The notes under the pieces were generated by a model. It was not told the DNA's origin and did not search any database. It saw only the letters and a program-made list of their open reading frames with translations. A stretch of 64,000 bases of DNA from Clostridiales bacterium (GTDB lineage Bacteria > Bacillota > Clostridia > TANB77 > CAG-508), in the NCBI GenBank assembly GCA_019417465.1, contig DXVF01000009.1:16964-80963 (forward strand), in the 5' to 3' direction. This document shows, one piece after another, positions 26,347 to 35,863 of the stretch. Position 1 is the first letter of the stretch. Each line of letters begins with the position of its first letter. Both the position numbers and the translations under genes were made by a program.

Positions 26347-27432
26347 ATGTCAAACAATGTATTAGACTTGTTTTGTGGAGCTGGCGGGTTGTCAAAAGGT
26401 TTTTATGATGCAGGATTTGATGTTTTATTAGGAGTGGATTTTGATGATGCAGCGTTAAAAACATTTAAAGAAAATCATGGATCAGCAGAAGCAATGAAAT
26501 TAGATTTGTTTAATCATGATAATATAGAAAAAATAATAGAATTTTTAAATAAAAAAAATAAAAAGATAGATGTATTAGTAGGGGGCCCTCCTTGTCAAGG
26601 ATTTTCAGTTGCAGGACCAAGAAATATGAATGATAAAAGAAATAGCTTATATGTCGCAATGGTAAAATTAGCAGAAAGGTTGCAACCTCAAGCTATTGTA
26701 TTAGAAAATGTTCCAGGAATGCTACAGGTTAATGATGGAATTGGAGCAAAGAGAATAAAACAAGACTTTAAAGAAATTGGATACGATATGGTTCCAAAAT
26801 TATTATATGCTCCTGATTATGGAGTTCCACAAATTAGAAAAAGGGTATTTTTTGTGGGATTAAAAAATCATAAGGAATTTAATTTCCCAAATCCGATTTT
26901 AAGCAAAGAAAAATATATTACTTGTAAAGAAGCTATTGGAGATTTACCTTCATTACAAACTAAAGAAGGAGAAATAATTTATGGAGATGAAATTCAATCA
27001 TATATTACAAAGCCCCAAAACAAATATCAGGAACTAATGAGAAAAAACTCTAAAAAAGTTTATAATCATATTGGAAGTATTCCAATAGAAAAAACAAAGA
27101 AGATGATTTCTCTTGTTCCAGAAGGAAAAAATTATAAAGCATTACCTGAAGAATATAGAGGTCTTTATAAATATCATGAAGCACTTACAAGATATCATAG
27201 CGATAAGCCATCTCTAACTATAAATACAGGTCATCGTTCGCATTTTCATTATAAATATAATAGGATTCCAACAGTTAGAGAAAGTGCGAGATTACAATCT
27301 TTTCCTGACGATTTTATATTTTATGGTAATAAATCACAACAGTATAAACAAGTGGGAAATGCTGTTCCACCATTATTAGGATATGCAGTTGCATCTGAAC
27401 TAGAAAAGTATTTGGAAAATGGAGATGTATAG
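26347..27432 (+). CDS. C5-cytosine DNA methyltransferase, LlaJI-like M1
   Basis: The enzyme transfers a methyl group from SAM to C5 of cytosine. All key motifs are visible: I VLDLFCGAGGLSKGF, IV GGPPCQGFSVAG with catalytic Cys, VI ENVPGML, VIII QIRKRVFFVG, IX RESARLQSFPDDF and X QVGNAVPP. I prefer the ATG at 26347, downstream of GGAG, to the one at 26329, which lacks an RBS. It is the first of four tightly packed genes. Two tandem m5C enzymes next to McrB- and McrC-like genes is the arrangement of the LlaJI system, in which each enzyme protects one strand of an asymmetric site. Confidence 0.92.
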   Translation: MSNNVLDLFCGAGGLSKGFYDAGFDVLLGVDFDDAALKTFKENHGSAEAMKLDLFNHDNIEKIIEFLNKKNKKIDVLVGGPPCQGFSVAGPRNMNDKRNSLYVAMVKLAERLQPQAIVLENVPGMLQVNDGIGAKRIKQDFKEIGYDMVPKLLYAPDYGVPQIRKRVFFVGLKNHKEFNFPNPILSKEKYITCKEAIGDLPSLQTKEGEIIYGDEIQSYITKPQNKYQELMRKNSKKVYNHIGSIPIEKTKKMISLVPEGKNYKALPEEYRGLYKYHEALTRYHSDKPSLTINTGHRSHFHYKYNRIPTVRESARLQSFPDDFIFYGNKSQQYKQVGNAVPPLLGYAVASELEKYLENGDV

Positions 27433-27433
27433 A

Positions 27434-28693
27434 ATGCAAGAAATAAAAATGATAGATTTGTTTGCAGGATGTGGAGGGTTGACTGAAGGATTTATGCAAA
27501 CAGGTAAATATAAAGAAGTGGCGGCTGTAGAATGGTTAAAGCCACAGATAGATACATTAAGAAATAGATTAGAAACGAAATGGAATGAAAAAGATGCTTC
27601 AGAAAGGGTAATGCAATTCGATATACAAAGAGATAAAGAATTGTTTGAAGGATGGAATGATGATGATGAATTTGGACAAGGAAGGGGATTGGATTATTTT
27701 GTTAATAATGCTCAAGGAATAGATATTATTATAGGTGGTCCACCTTGCCAAGCATATTCTGTTGCTGGTAGAGTAAGAGATGAAAATGGGATGAAAGGGG
27801 ATTATAGAAATTATTTGTTTGAACATTATTTGAAAGCAGTTGATAAATATAGACCAAAATTATTTGTGTTTGAAAATGTTCCAGGCATATTAAGTGCATC
27901 ACCAAATGGAGTACCGATTAAAGATATAATAAAAAAAGAATTCAATAATATAGGGTTTGAAATATTAGATAATTTAAAAGATGCGGTGGTAGATGCAAGT
28001 GAATATGGAGTACCGCAAAATCGAAATAGAGTTATAATTGTAGGATTAAATAAAGAGTACTTTAAGGATTGTCAAAAAACATTAAAAAAGTTTTATGATG
28101 AAATATTACCAAAGAGAAAAGTTATAAAGAAAGTAACTGTTAAAGAAGCCATAGGTGATTTACCCAAATGTATGCCAATTTTTGATGAAAAAAATCATAA
28201 AAAAAGAAAATCCCATAATATACCTGAATGTAATATTACGTGGCATATACCAAGATATGCTAATTTAAGGGATATGGATACATTTAAAGTTTTAGCAGAA
28301 GATATTGCTTCAGGAAGAAATGAATACAATAGTAAAAAAATAAGTGAATTATATGAAGAAAAGATTGGTTCAAAATCTCCAATACATAGATATCATGTAT
28401 TATCACCAGACGAGCCAAGTACTACAATTATTGCTCATTTATATAAAGATGGAAATAGATTTATTCATTATGACCCAGAACAACAAAGAACCATTACAGT
28501 AAGAGAAGCTGCTAGATTACAGTCTTTTCCAGATGATTTTGACTTTGTAGGAAGTAGAGGAAATGCATATCAAATGATTGGGAATGCAGTGCCACCAAAG
28601 TTGGCAAATGCTGTTGCAGAGTCAGTATATGAATTGTTAAAGGAGGAAGAAAATGTTTCACTATCTGTTTACAAACGATTTACGAATATCTAA
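27434..28693 (+). CDS. C5-cytosine DNA methyltransferase, LlaJI-like M2
   Basis: This is the second m5C enzyme, with motif I MIDLFAGCGGLTEGF, motif IV GGPPCQAYSVAGR, motif VI ENVPGIL, motif VIII QNRNRVIIVG, motif IX REAARLQSFPDDF and motif X MIGNAVPP. The target-recognition region (about 250-340) differs clearly from that of the upstream enzyme, as expected if the two methylate opposite strands of an asymmetric sequence. The GGAG in the end of the first gene precedes the ATG at 27434 by 9 bases. Its last 41 bases overlap the next gene. Confidence 0.92.
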   Translation: MQEIKMIDLFAGCGGLTEGFMQTGKYKEVAAVEWLKPQIDTLRNRLETKWNEKDASERVMQFDIQRDKELFEGWNDDDEFGQGRGLDYFVNNAQGIDIIIGGPPCQAYSVAGRVRDENGMKGDYRNYLFEHYLKAVDKYRPKLFVFENVPGILSASPNGVPIKDIIKKEFNNIGFEILDNLKDAVVDASEYGVPQNRNRVIIVGLNKEYFKDCQKTLKKFYDEILPKRKVIKKVTVKEAIGDLPKCMPIFDEKNHKKRKSHNIPECNITWHIPRYANLRDMDTFKVLAEDIASGRNEYNSKKISELYEEKIGSKSPIHRYHVLSPDEPSTTIIAHLYKDGNRFIHYDPEQQRTITVREAARLQSFPDDFDFVGSRGNAYQMIGNAVPPKLANAVAESVYELLKEEENVSLSVYKRFTNI

Positions 28694-30665
28694 TCTAGAA
28701 AGTGTTTTAATAGAAGCTGGAAGATGTTTCGTTGAAAATAAAGTACCAAGTGCATACGAAGATAAAAATGCAAATAATAATATGAATACATTAGGATTTT
28801 ATTTTAATTTAACAAAGGAAAGTAATTGTGCTAAATTGTGTTCAAATGGAAAAATTAGACCAGTTGTATTAAATTTTATAAAAAAATTCCAATTTCCTAA
28901 TCCTAGAACAACAGAATCGCTTAATGAAGCTATTAATGATGGAATTTTAATTGCTCCAATGAGAATTATTATACAAGCTTTGTATTTTATGAATATGATA
29001 AATAAAGAAGAAGCATATTTAACCGATAAGGAAATTGCTGATTACATATTTTTTAATGATGAAATAGCTAAAAATCCAAATCCTAATATATTTAATTTGG
29101 TTAATAAAATTATAAGTGAAAGAAATAATGAGAAAAGTGAAGCAATAGAAGATGATGAAATACTTGAACAAAAAGGGATTTATTGGAAGCAATGTAAAAG
29201 ACAAATAAGAGAAATGGTAAAAATTTTGTGTTGGTCTGGATGTGTAATTAGAGATGAACAATCACATATTAGAATTCATCATGATAATCTAAGTACAGAA
29301 GATAAAGCAGAACTTTTTGAAATTTTATCATATTCAAATTATTGGTACCCTGAAAAAAATACAACTGCAAATGAAAATAAAGAGTCTTATCAAAGATATA
29401 TGGATATAAAAAAAGAAAATGAAAATGAAATTTTAGATATTGAATATTTATTGAGTTTAAAGAATCAAGATTTTGCTTTTGAAACGATTAATATATTAAA
29501 AGAATATGTTGATGAAGAATTACTAAGAATTTTATGTTCTTCTGACGAATCAAAGAAATATACTAAACATTTTCGTGCTATATTAATTGATGTAACTGAA
29601 AATATAGAAAATAACATTGAATATTATAAAGATGAAATTGCTGCAAGATATTACAAAGAACCAATAGATATTAATAATAGAAAATATATAATATCTAATG
29701 ATTGGTATTATAAAACTCATAAAGATTTAGATAATCGAACACCGTATTTAGAATTTATTAAGAAAGTGATAAATAATGCAATAAAACCATATACTAAAGA
29801 GGATTTTTTAAATGAAGTATATATGGATGAAAATGAGTATGAAGAGTTGAGAGATCTTTTATTATTTAAGAAGAATATAATACTTGAAGGAGCTCCTGGA
29901 GTTGGAAAGACTTTTATGGCTAAGAGATTAGCATATTCAATAATAGGTGTAGCTAATAAAGAACAAATTAAGGAACAAGTAATGTCTATTCAATTTCATC
30001 AAAGCTATTCTTATGAAGAATTTATCGAAGGAATAATGCTATCTGCAGATGGAGGATTCAGACAGAAAGATGGAATATTTAAAGAGTTTTGTAATAGGGC
30101 AATTAGAAATCCAAATAAAAAATACTTTTTTATAATAGATGAAATAAATAGAGGGAATATTAGCAAAATATTTGGAGAACTTATGGTACTTATAGAAAAT
30201 GATAAAAGAGGTCAAGAAATGGTCTTAACATATTCAAATAAATATTTTAAAGTTCCTGAAAATGTATATATTATAGGAATGATGAACACTGCTGATAGAT
30301 CATTAGCACTTATGGACTATGCTTTAAGGAGAAGATTTGACTTTTATCCAGTATTGCCAGCATTTGAAAATCCTAACTTTATAGAATACATTAAAAGCTT
30401 CAACTCAAAACCATTTGAGAAACTAATTGAAGTTGTAAAAAAATTAAATGAAGCAATATGTAAGGATGAAGCTTTAGGTAGTGGATTTATGATTGGACAT
30501 AGCTATTTCTGTAATTTACAATTTTATATTGTAGACATAAATTTAAAATTAAAACAAATTATTAAATATTCTATTATTCCATTAATAAAAGAGTACTGGT
30601 ATGATGATGAAAGTAATAAGGTAGAATTATGGGAAAAAGAATTATATGGAGCAATAAATGAGTAG
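28653..30665 (+). CDS. McrB-like AAA+ GTPase restriction subunit (LlaJI R1-like)
   Basis: The C-terminal half is an AAA+ NTPase of the McrB type: Walker A GAPGVGKTFMAKRLA (about residue 412), the McrB-specific region SIQFHQSYSYEEFIEG, Walker B KYFFIIDEINRGNISKIFGE, the sensor MNTADRSLALMD, and ALRRRFDFYPV. The N-terminal 400 residues are unrelated to Escherichia coli McrB and are probably the target-recognition part. It would drive DNA translocation and recruit the McrC-like nuclease. A strong AGGAGG precedes the ATG. It overlaps its partner by 8 bases. Placed after two m5C enzymes, it more likely cuts unmethylated sites than methylated DNA. Confidence 0.9.
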   Translation: MFHYLFTNDLRISNLESVLIEAGRCFVENKVPSAYEDKNANNNMNTLGFYFNLTKESNCAKLCSNGKIRPVVLNFIKKFQFPNPRTTESLNEAINDGILIAPMRIIIQALYFMNMINKEEAYLTDKEIADYIFFNDEIAKNPNPNIFNLVNKIISERNNEKSEAIEDDEILEQKGIYWKQCKRQIREMVKILCWSGCVIRDEQSHIRIHHDNLSTEDKAELFEILSYSNYWYPEKNTTANENKESYQRYMDIKKENENEILDIEYLLSLKNQDFAFETINILKEYVDEELLRILCSSDESKKYTKHFRAILIDVTENIENNIEYYKDEIAARYYKEPIDINNRKYIISNDWYYKTHKDLDNRTPYLEFIKKVINNAIKPYTKEDFLNEVYMDENEYEELRDLLLFKKNIILEGAPGVGKTFMAKRLAYSIIGVANKEQIKEQVMSIQFHQSYSYEEFIEGIMLSADGGFRQKDGIFKEFCNRAIRNPNKKYFFIIDEINRGNISKIFGELMVLIENDKRGQEMVLTYSNKYFKVPENVYIIGMMNTADRSLALMDYALRRRFDFYPVLPAFENPNFIEYIKSFNSKPFEKLIEVVKKLNEAICKDEALGSGFMIGHSYFCNLQFYIVDINLKLKQIIKYSIIPLIKEYWYDDESNKVELWEKELYGAINE

Positions 30666-31716
30666 AGATTATAGAGTAAGTAATATTTATTATATGCTAG
30701 CTTATGCATTTGATAATAATAATTTAATTGAAAAAAAGAATCAGAATATTAATGTTGAAGAATTTGACAATGTATATGATTTATTATCAGTCATTTTATG
30801 TATACTGTTAAATAGATTAATAAAAAGAGGGATAGCAAAGGAATATGTTGCGGTAACAAATGAAACTTTATTAATTAAAGGGAAAATAAATATTACACAG
30901 ACATTAAAGAATAGGGCAAGAGGAAAGATAAATGTAATATGTGAATATGATGAGTTTTCATCTAATAATTATTTAAATAGTATTATAAAAACAACAGTTT
31001 TTTATTTAATAAAATCAAGTAAAGTTGACAAAGAAACTAAGAAAGCACTAAAAAAGTTATACTCTTTTTTACAAAATATAGATTTATTAGATTTTAAAAC
31101 AATTGAATGGAAAAAGATTAAACTAAATAAGAATAATAAATATTATAAATTTATAATAAATATATGCTATATGATTCAAAAAGGGATGATTTTGACAGAA
31201 GATGATGGAAATTTAGATTTAAAAGATTTTACAGATAAACAATCTTTAAATGTATTATTTGAAAAATTCGTTAGAGAATATTTGAGAAAACATTTTCCTG
31301 AATTAAATGCAAAATCTGAGCAAATGTCTTGGAAGATTGATGATAATTATATGATAGATTTTATTCCCAAAATGGTAACTGATATTACTTTAAGATATAA
31401 GAATAAAGTTCTTATAATAGATACAAAATTTTATGGAAAAATAGTAAATGATAAAGGTTTTAATGGATTTGATACAAAAAAAATAAACAGAGATAATTGG
31501 AATCAGATAAATGCTTATGTTGCCAATGAAGCATATAAAAATGATAAAATAGTAAGTGGAATGTTATTATATGCTAGAACGGATGAAGAAATATCCCCAG
31601 ATGTTGAAACATCTGTAATGGGAAATAAAATATCAATAAAGACATTAGATATGAGGAATAAGTTTAGTGAAATAGCCGAACAACTAGAAATCATTGTAAA
31701 TAAATTCAAAGAATGA
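30658..31716 (+). CDS. McrC-like nuclease subunit (LlaJI R2-like)
   Basis: The 352-residue product begins with the McrC N-terminal block (YRVSNIYYMLAYAF) and ends with a PD-(D/E)xK nuclease core: IDFIPKMVTDITLRYKNKVL followed by IIDTKFYGK, which supplies the Asp and D-x-K residues. It should form the nuclease of the complex with the upstream AAA+ protein. The start codon lies in AATGAGTAG shared with the end of that gene, and GGAG sits 8 bases ahead. It is the last gene of the four-gene operon. The following 31717-31976 stretch shows no gene. Confidence 0.88.
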   Translation: MSRDYRVSNIYYMLAYAFDNNNLIEKKNQNINVEEFDNVYDLLSVILCILLNRLIKRGIAKEYVAVTNETLLIKGKINITQTLKNRARGKINVICEYDEFSSNNYLNSIIKTTVFYLIKSSKVDKETKKALKKLYSFLQNIDLLDFKTIEWKKIKLNKNNKYYKFIINICYMIQKGMILTEDDGNLDLKDFTDKQSLNVLFEKFVREYLRKHFPELNAKSEQMSWKIDDNYMIDFIPKMVTDITLRYKNKVLIIDTKFYGKIVNDKGFNGFDTKKINRDNWNQINAYVANEAYKNDKIVSGMLLYARTDEEISPDVETSVMGNKISIKTLDMRNKFSEIAEQLEIIVNKFKE

Positions 31717-31976
31717 ATAAAAAAGTATTTATTTGTAGTTCGAACTTTATGTTAAAGATATGTAAAACTAATTAAAAAATATACGAAAAGTAAAACAACA
31801 CTTTTTGTATATTTTTCACTTTCTTACATGTCTCGATAAACTTTGCAAAAAATTGTGATAGGATCCATAAAACTAAAGAAAAATTTCCGAACTACCAAAG
31901 AAGGAAAAATAATAATGAATTATGGGGGAAAATGAATATATCACAAAATAGATTTAAAAATATAAATAAATATACT

Positions 31977-32017
31977 AAACACACAAATTACTTATAAATA
32001 GTTAATTGTGTGTTTTT
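31977..32017 (+). terminator. Terminator downstream of the LlaJI-like operon
   Basis: AAACACACAAATTA pairs with TTAATTGTGTGTTTTT. It is about 260 bases beyond the last restriction gene and just ahead of the ATPase fragment. Confidence 0.65.
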
Positions 32018-32294
32018 AACTTTAATGATAACCCCCAGCTATGGAAAAAAACGTAGGTTTAATATTGATGTTGGCAGTGTTGAAATTCGTGAGGGAGATG
32101 CAAAGAAACAGTTAGAAATTGATTTTGTAGTCAATAAAGGAAATAATAAAATTTATATTCAGTCAGCATTAGAATTGAAAACAGGAGAAAAAGTTAAGCA
32201 AGAGCAAAAATCATTATTAAATGTAAATGATTTCTTTAAAAAAATAATAATAGTTGATGATAAATTCTCAAAAATCTTAGTTAAATTCTCATAA
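32018..32294 (+). pseudogene. C-terminal fragment of a DUF4143-type AAA ATPase
   Basis: The readable part, from about RRFNIDVGSVEIREGDAKKQ to FFKKIIIVDDKFSK, matches the C-terminal domain of a common family of ATPases with a DUF4143 nuclease-like region (the motif KQLEIDFVVNKG contains the D-F-V-V step). The N-terminal AAA domain is missing, and the end runs into the degenerate tRNA copy. No RBS or proper start is visible. It is a relic cut by the island boundary, not an active gene. Confidence 0.75.
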
Positions 32295-32333
32295 CCCGAA
32301 GATCTATAGTCAAAGTCTTATCCATGCAATTGC
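32288..32333 (+). repeat. Degenerate tRNA-fMet 3' end (right attachment site of island)
   Basis: CTCATAACCCGAAG is identical to the tRNA anticodon region. The next bases align to the T-arm and acceptor (AGTCTTATCCATGCAA against AGTCTTACCCCCGCAA). This fits a tRNA-directed integration event in which the original 3' end was displaced and has since drifted. Confidence 0.75.
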
Positions 32334-32523
32334 TAGTAATAAAATAAAAATCTACAAAAAAGATCAAATAAAAATAAGTGTTTCTATAAAAAACACCTAT
32401 TTTTTTGTTAAATTTGTAAAAAAATACAAAAAAATACAAAAAAATATAAAAATCTACTTTATTTTTATAAATAATATATGTATAATATAAAAAGACAAAA
32501 GAAGAAGGGAAGAAATTAGAAAA

Positions 32524-32925
32524 ATGAATATACAATATATTAACAAAGAACCGAGTAAAATGGAAATATATGAGATAATGGATTCAATTCAAACAGAAAT
32601 AGAAGAGGATTTTGAAATGAGTGTATTTGAAACAAGCGATGATGTAATTACTTCAGTTTGTGCATATCATTTTGATAGAATAGTTGGAATGGGAAGAGTA
32701 ATCAAAGAAGAAGATACATTATATATACAAGACATAATAATAAAATCAGAGTATAAAGGAGAAGAAATTGAAAACAATATAATTGTAAACTTATTTAAAC
32801 AGATTAATGAATTGAAGAGATTTAGCTCAAGTATACAAAGATGCTTACAGATTGAAGAATCAGAAGAAAATTTTTTAAATAAATTTAGTTTCTTGACAAA
32901 AGAGAAACAAGAGTTAGGAGCATAG
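32524..32925 (+). CDS. GNAT-like N-acetyltransferase, short
   Basis: The 133-residue protein has a GNAT-like arrangement: an N-terminal helix, the strand pair VITSVCAYHFDRIVGMGRVIKEE, then TLYIQDIIIKSEYKGEEIENNIIVNLF, which corresponds to the core strand and the acetyl-CoA loop. The usual R/Q-x-x-G-x-G/A pyrophosphate motif is only weakly kept (EYKGEEIE), so activity is uncertain. The start follows GAAGGGAAGAAA. It is the first gene after the island and is followed by a terminator. No substrate can be suggested. Confidence 0.65.
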   Translation: MNIQYINKEPSKMEIYEIMDSIQTEIEEDFEMSVFETSDDVITSVCAYHFDRIVGMGRVIKEEDTLYIQDIIIKSEYKGEEIENNIIVNLFKQINELKRFSSSIQRCLQIEESEENFLNKFSFLTKEKQELGA

Positions 32926-32930
32926 TAGGT

Positions 32931-32980
32931 AAATTCACACGGTTTTAGATGTCTTTTTTGATGCCATGTGAATTTTTTTT
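32931..32980 (+). terminator. Rho-independent terminator
   Basis: AAATTCACACGG pairs with CCATGTGAATTT (one G-U) and eight or more T follow. Confidence 0.85.
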
Positions 32981-33060
32981 ATAATATAAATATAATTCTA
33001 ATTATTTATTATACTAATTATTATGAAATACAAAAATAAATATATAAAGGGAGAAATTGG

Positions 33061-33336
33061 ATGAAAAAAGAAATTCTTACAGATGCAATTGAACTTATAA
33101 CAAAAGACTGTAAAGATAATGTTAATAAAACTAAAAATTATGATGAATATTTAAATGCAATGACAGAAAAGGAATTGGATAATATTATAACTTTATATTC
33201 AAGTATGCAATATGATGAAGAAGAGCTAGATTTAATGTATGGTATATTAAAGGAAAATAGCAAAGATTTTATTAAAGAACTTGAACAAGATAGTAGAATT
33301 AGAAATAGAAGTTTTCATGGAAGCTTTAATAAATGA
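33061..33336 (+). CDS. Hypothetical protein, 91 aa
   Basis: I do not recognise this small, acidic, helix-rich protein. It starts MKKEILTDAIELITKDCKDN and has no membrane segment. An AAAGGGAG site lies ahead of the ATG. Its last 20 bases overlap the likely start of the next gene, so the two are probably translated together and act in the same process. Codon use resembles the neighbours. No function is proposed. Confidence 0.65.
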   Translation: MKKEILTDAIELITKDCKDNVNKTKNYDEYLNAMTEKELDNIITLYSSMQYDEEELDLMYGILKENSKDFIKELEQDSRIRNRSFHGSFNK

Positions 33337-34150
33337 TATAATGAAAATAATATACAATGATGGTTACATAGAATATACTATTGAAAGCTTGGAAATTTTT
33401 ATAAACCATATAATTATATTAAGAAAGTTAGGTTTCATTTTTGTAAATATGCAAAATGGAAAAATAAAAATACATATGCCAAAAGAAGTATTAAAAGTAG
33501 CTCAAAGTAAAATTACATCTATGCAAATAAAAGGAATCGATGTAGAAAAAACGAATATAAATGAATTTATTAGAGGATTTTTAAATGCTTATGGCATGAT
33601 ATCAATAACAGAAGCATATATTCTAATTAGTAAATTATATAAGAATATATCTCCTGAAATATTTAATAGATACATTTTTTTCACAGCTAATATTCTGCAC
33701 ACACAATTTAAGGCAGATGACATTTACATGTATAATATTAATTTATTAGATGAAGAGATACCAGAGTTAGAGTATATACATTCTAAATTAGAATATAGTT
33801 TTTATTCATTAGACGAAATAAAATTGCTTGCGAGAAATGAATATTATACTAAATATATGCAATACAATGTTTTACAGGAGTTTGTAGAGAAGCATTTAAA
33901 TGATGTTCCTATGTCTATGGTTAAACTTGAAATACTAGATTGGTATATTGTACTAGCACAGATGGATATAGAATATGCAGAAAGTTACATAGATAAAAAG
34001 ATAAATGAATTAGAGATAAAAGAGAAATATAAGTTGCAAATGAAGGAATATATAAGAAAAGTTTATGAAATTTGCCCGAAATGGAAGCTAAAAGGTGCAA
34101 TAAAACATAAAAAAAATAATGAGATAAAGATACTTGAATTTCCAGTATAA
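33317..34150 (+). CDS. Hypothetical helical protein, about 277 aa
   Basis: I do not recognise the family. The product is soluble and mostly helical, with a run of Leu/Ile-rich amphipathic helices at residues about 5-70 that resembles a winged-helix-like region (IEYTIESLEIFINH and a following IRKLGF-type step), and a Lys-rich C-terminus. The start is uncertain: ATG at 33317 inside the previous gene, or a TTG at 33281. It appears to form a two-gene unit with the 91-residue protein and ends at a strong terminator. Confidence 0.6.
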   Translation: MEALINDIMKIIYNDGYIEYTIESLEIFINHIIILRKLGFIFVNMQNGKIKIHMPKEVLKVAQSKITSMQIKGIDVEKTNINEFIRGFLNAYGMISITEAYILISKLYKNISPEIFNRYIFFTANILHTQFKADDIYMYNINLLDEEIPELEYIHSKLEYSFYSLDEIKLLARNEYYTKYMQYNVLQEFVEKHLNDVPMSMVKLEILDWYIVLAQMDIEYAESYIDKKINELEIKEKYKLQMKEYIRKVYEICPKWKLKGAIKHKKNNEIKILEFPV

Positions 34151-34163
34151 TTTAAGTATTATA

Positions 34164-34212
34164 AGAAAAATTGTATATATTGTAGATAGCATATACAGTT
34201 TTTCTTTTTTTT
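34164..34212 (+). terminator. Rho-independent terminator
   Basis: AGAAAAATTGTATAT pairs with ATATACAGTTTTTCT (one G-U) around a 12-base loop, followed by T-runs. Confidence 0.85.
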
Positions 34213-34284
34213 CTTGTAAAAAACTAGTAATTATGGTATAATAGTTATGTAATTATATTGAGGTTTAAAGGAGATGATATTAAT

Positions 34285-35838
34285 ATGAATAGAAAGAAGA
34301 TAATTATACCTCTTCTAATTATATTTATATTATTTATAAATATCTTAGCTTCTACAATATATGAAGGATTTATTTCATTTGCAGTAGATACAGAAGGGAA
34401 GTCCAATGTAGATGTTTCTGTTGATAGTACAGATTTAAATAATATAAAAATAACTATGGGAGGAAATTTTGATTCCAATATTGTTTCTATAAAATATACA
34501 GATGGAGGACGTGTAAGTAAGGATGAAGTTATTGATTATTTTAATAATTCAAGTAATCATATAGTAGATATAACAAACCAGAATCAAGGTGCTTCTCCTA
34601 ATGTTCTAGCAGTAACTATAGAAAATGCGATCCAGGGTAAGGAATATACTATTTTAGTAGTTTTTGAAGACGGAACAGCACATATTGGATATGCTACTAT
34701 TGGTGAGCGTACAAATGGAAGCATGAATATAGGATATGAATATGAAAGCTCAGTATTAACAATTAATGTTACAAGTGATCCAAATAATATTGTATTATTA
34801 AAAATAGCCAAATCTTCAGATATATCACAAATTAGTGATTTCGAGACAAAAGGAGAAGTTATATCAATTACACCATCTACAAATGTAACAGCTACATATG
34901 AAATTAAAGAAGAAGGAAGTTATAAAGTATATGCAAAAGATTCCGAGGGATATACTAGCATGAATGAAACGTCGTATTTAACATTAACTTCAACAAAGAC
35001 AATAAAAATAGTTCATAAGAAAGATGATAGTAATGCGCTAGTAATAAAAGCAGAAGACTCAGAACATAAAATAATAGAAATGAAAATAATGTTATCAGAT
35101 AGTGAAGTTTCGTTAGAGGAGATACAAAATAATGGAACAGCGATAAGTATAACTGCGGGGACAAAAGTTCAAGGAGAATATACTATTTCAGGAAATAATA
35201 CATATGTGACTGTGTATGTAAAAGATGAATATGGTTATGCAGAAAAATATGGACAAACAATAAATTCAATTGAAGAAGATAACACAATAGTTGTTCCAGT
35301 GGACCCAGACCCAGAACCAACACCGGATCCAGATCCGACACCAGATCCGGATCCAGAACCAACACCAGATCCGGATCCAGAACCAACACCAGATCCGGAT
35401 CCAGAACCAACACCAGATCCAGATCCGACACCAGATCCGGACCCAGAACCAACACCGAATCCAGATACGACACCAGACCCAGACCCAGAACCAGACTCAG
35501 ACCAAACAGTAGATTCAACACCAGATGATTCGCAAAGTGATATAGTAGTGCCAATCCCAGATGATAGTAATAATGGTACATCTGAAAATGGAAATGAAAT
35601 AGGAGAGTTGAATTCAGAAGATAATACAAATACAAATTTAAATATAGAAGATGAAAGTAACAATGTAAATGATATTACAAATAACCAAACTAATATAAAA
35701 GATAATGAGCAAATTAATAGTAGTAATGATGAATCTTTACCGAAGACAGGTGTAGAAGATACAGGAATTATTTTAATAATAGTTACTTTACTAGGAATTG
35801 CTATAATATCATTTGTTAAATTTATTAGAATAAAATAA
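34285..35838 (+). CDS. LPXTG cell-wall-anchored surface protein with Pro-Asp-rich stalk
   Basis: The preprotein has a signal peptide (MNRKKIIIPLLIIFILFINI), about 300 residues of repeated beta-strand modules, an extended stalk of PDPDPEPTPDP repeats (window positions about 35300-35510), a Ser/Asn-rich linker, and a sorting signal LPKTG followed by a membrane helix and a short basic tail. Sortase would cleave at Thr-Gly and link it to peptidoglycan. I place the start at 34285; the TTG at 34258 is upstream of the RBS AAAGGAG. No sortase gene is in the window. The ligand is unknown. Confidence 0.88.
   Translation: MNRKKIIIPLLIIFILFINILASTIYEGFISFAVDTEGKSNVDVSVDSTDLNNIKITMGGNFDSNIVSIKYTDGGRVSKDEVIDYFNNSSNHIVDITNQNQGASPNVLAVTIENAIQGKEYTILVVFEDGTAHIGYATIGERTNGSMNIGYEYESSVLTINVTSDPNNIVLLKIAKSSDISQISDFETKGEVISITPSTNVTATYEIKEEGSYKVYAKDSEGYTSMNETSYLTLTSTKTIKIVHKKDDSNALVIKAEDSEHKIIEMKIMLSDSEVSLEEIQNNGTAISITAGTKVQGEYTISGNNTYVTVYVKDEYGYAEKYGQTINSIEEDNTIVVPVDPDPEPTPDPDPTPDPDPEPTPDPDPEPTPDPDPEPTPDPDPTPDPDPEPTPNPDTTPDPDPEPDSDQTVDSTPDDSQSDIVVPIPDDSNNGTSENGNEIGELNSEDNTNTNLNIEDESNNVNDITNNQTNIKDNEQINSSNDESLPKTGVEDTGIILIIVTLLGIAIISFVKFIRIK
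35300..35510 (+). repeat. Tandem repeat encoding the Pro-Asp-Glu-Thr stalk
   Basis: Short units of 12, 18 and 24 bases built from CCAGATCCGGATCCAGAACC-type text are repeated about ten times in frame. The DNA is notably GC-richer than its surroundings. Copy number is likely to vary between strains by slippage. Confidence 0.85.
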
Positions 35839-35863
35839 AAAAGAGGCAATTAGCCTCTTTTTA
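35837..35863. terminator. Bidirectional terminator between converging genes
   Basis: AAAAAGAGGC and GCCTCTTTTT enclose AATTA. It serves both the LPXTG gene and the WG-repeat gene. Confidence 0.9.

Noticed and set aside
28653..31716. Stand-alone McrBC defence against methylated DNA
   Set aside because: Two m5C methyltransferase genes overlap it in one operon, which would be self-destructive; an LlaJI-like system fits better.
34955..35849. Several overlapping ORFs opposite or out of frame with the LPXTG gene
   Set aside because: They arise from the tandem repeat, lack ribosome binding sites and have low-complexity products.
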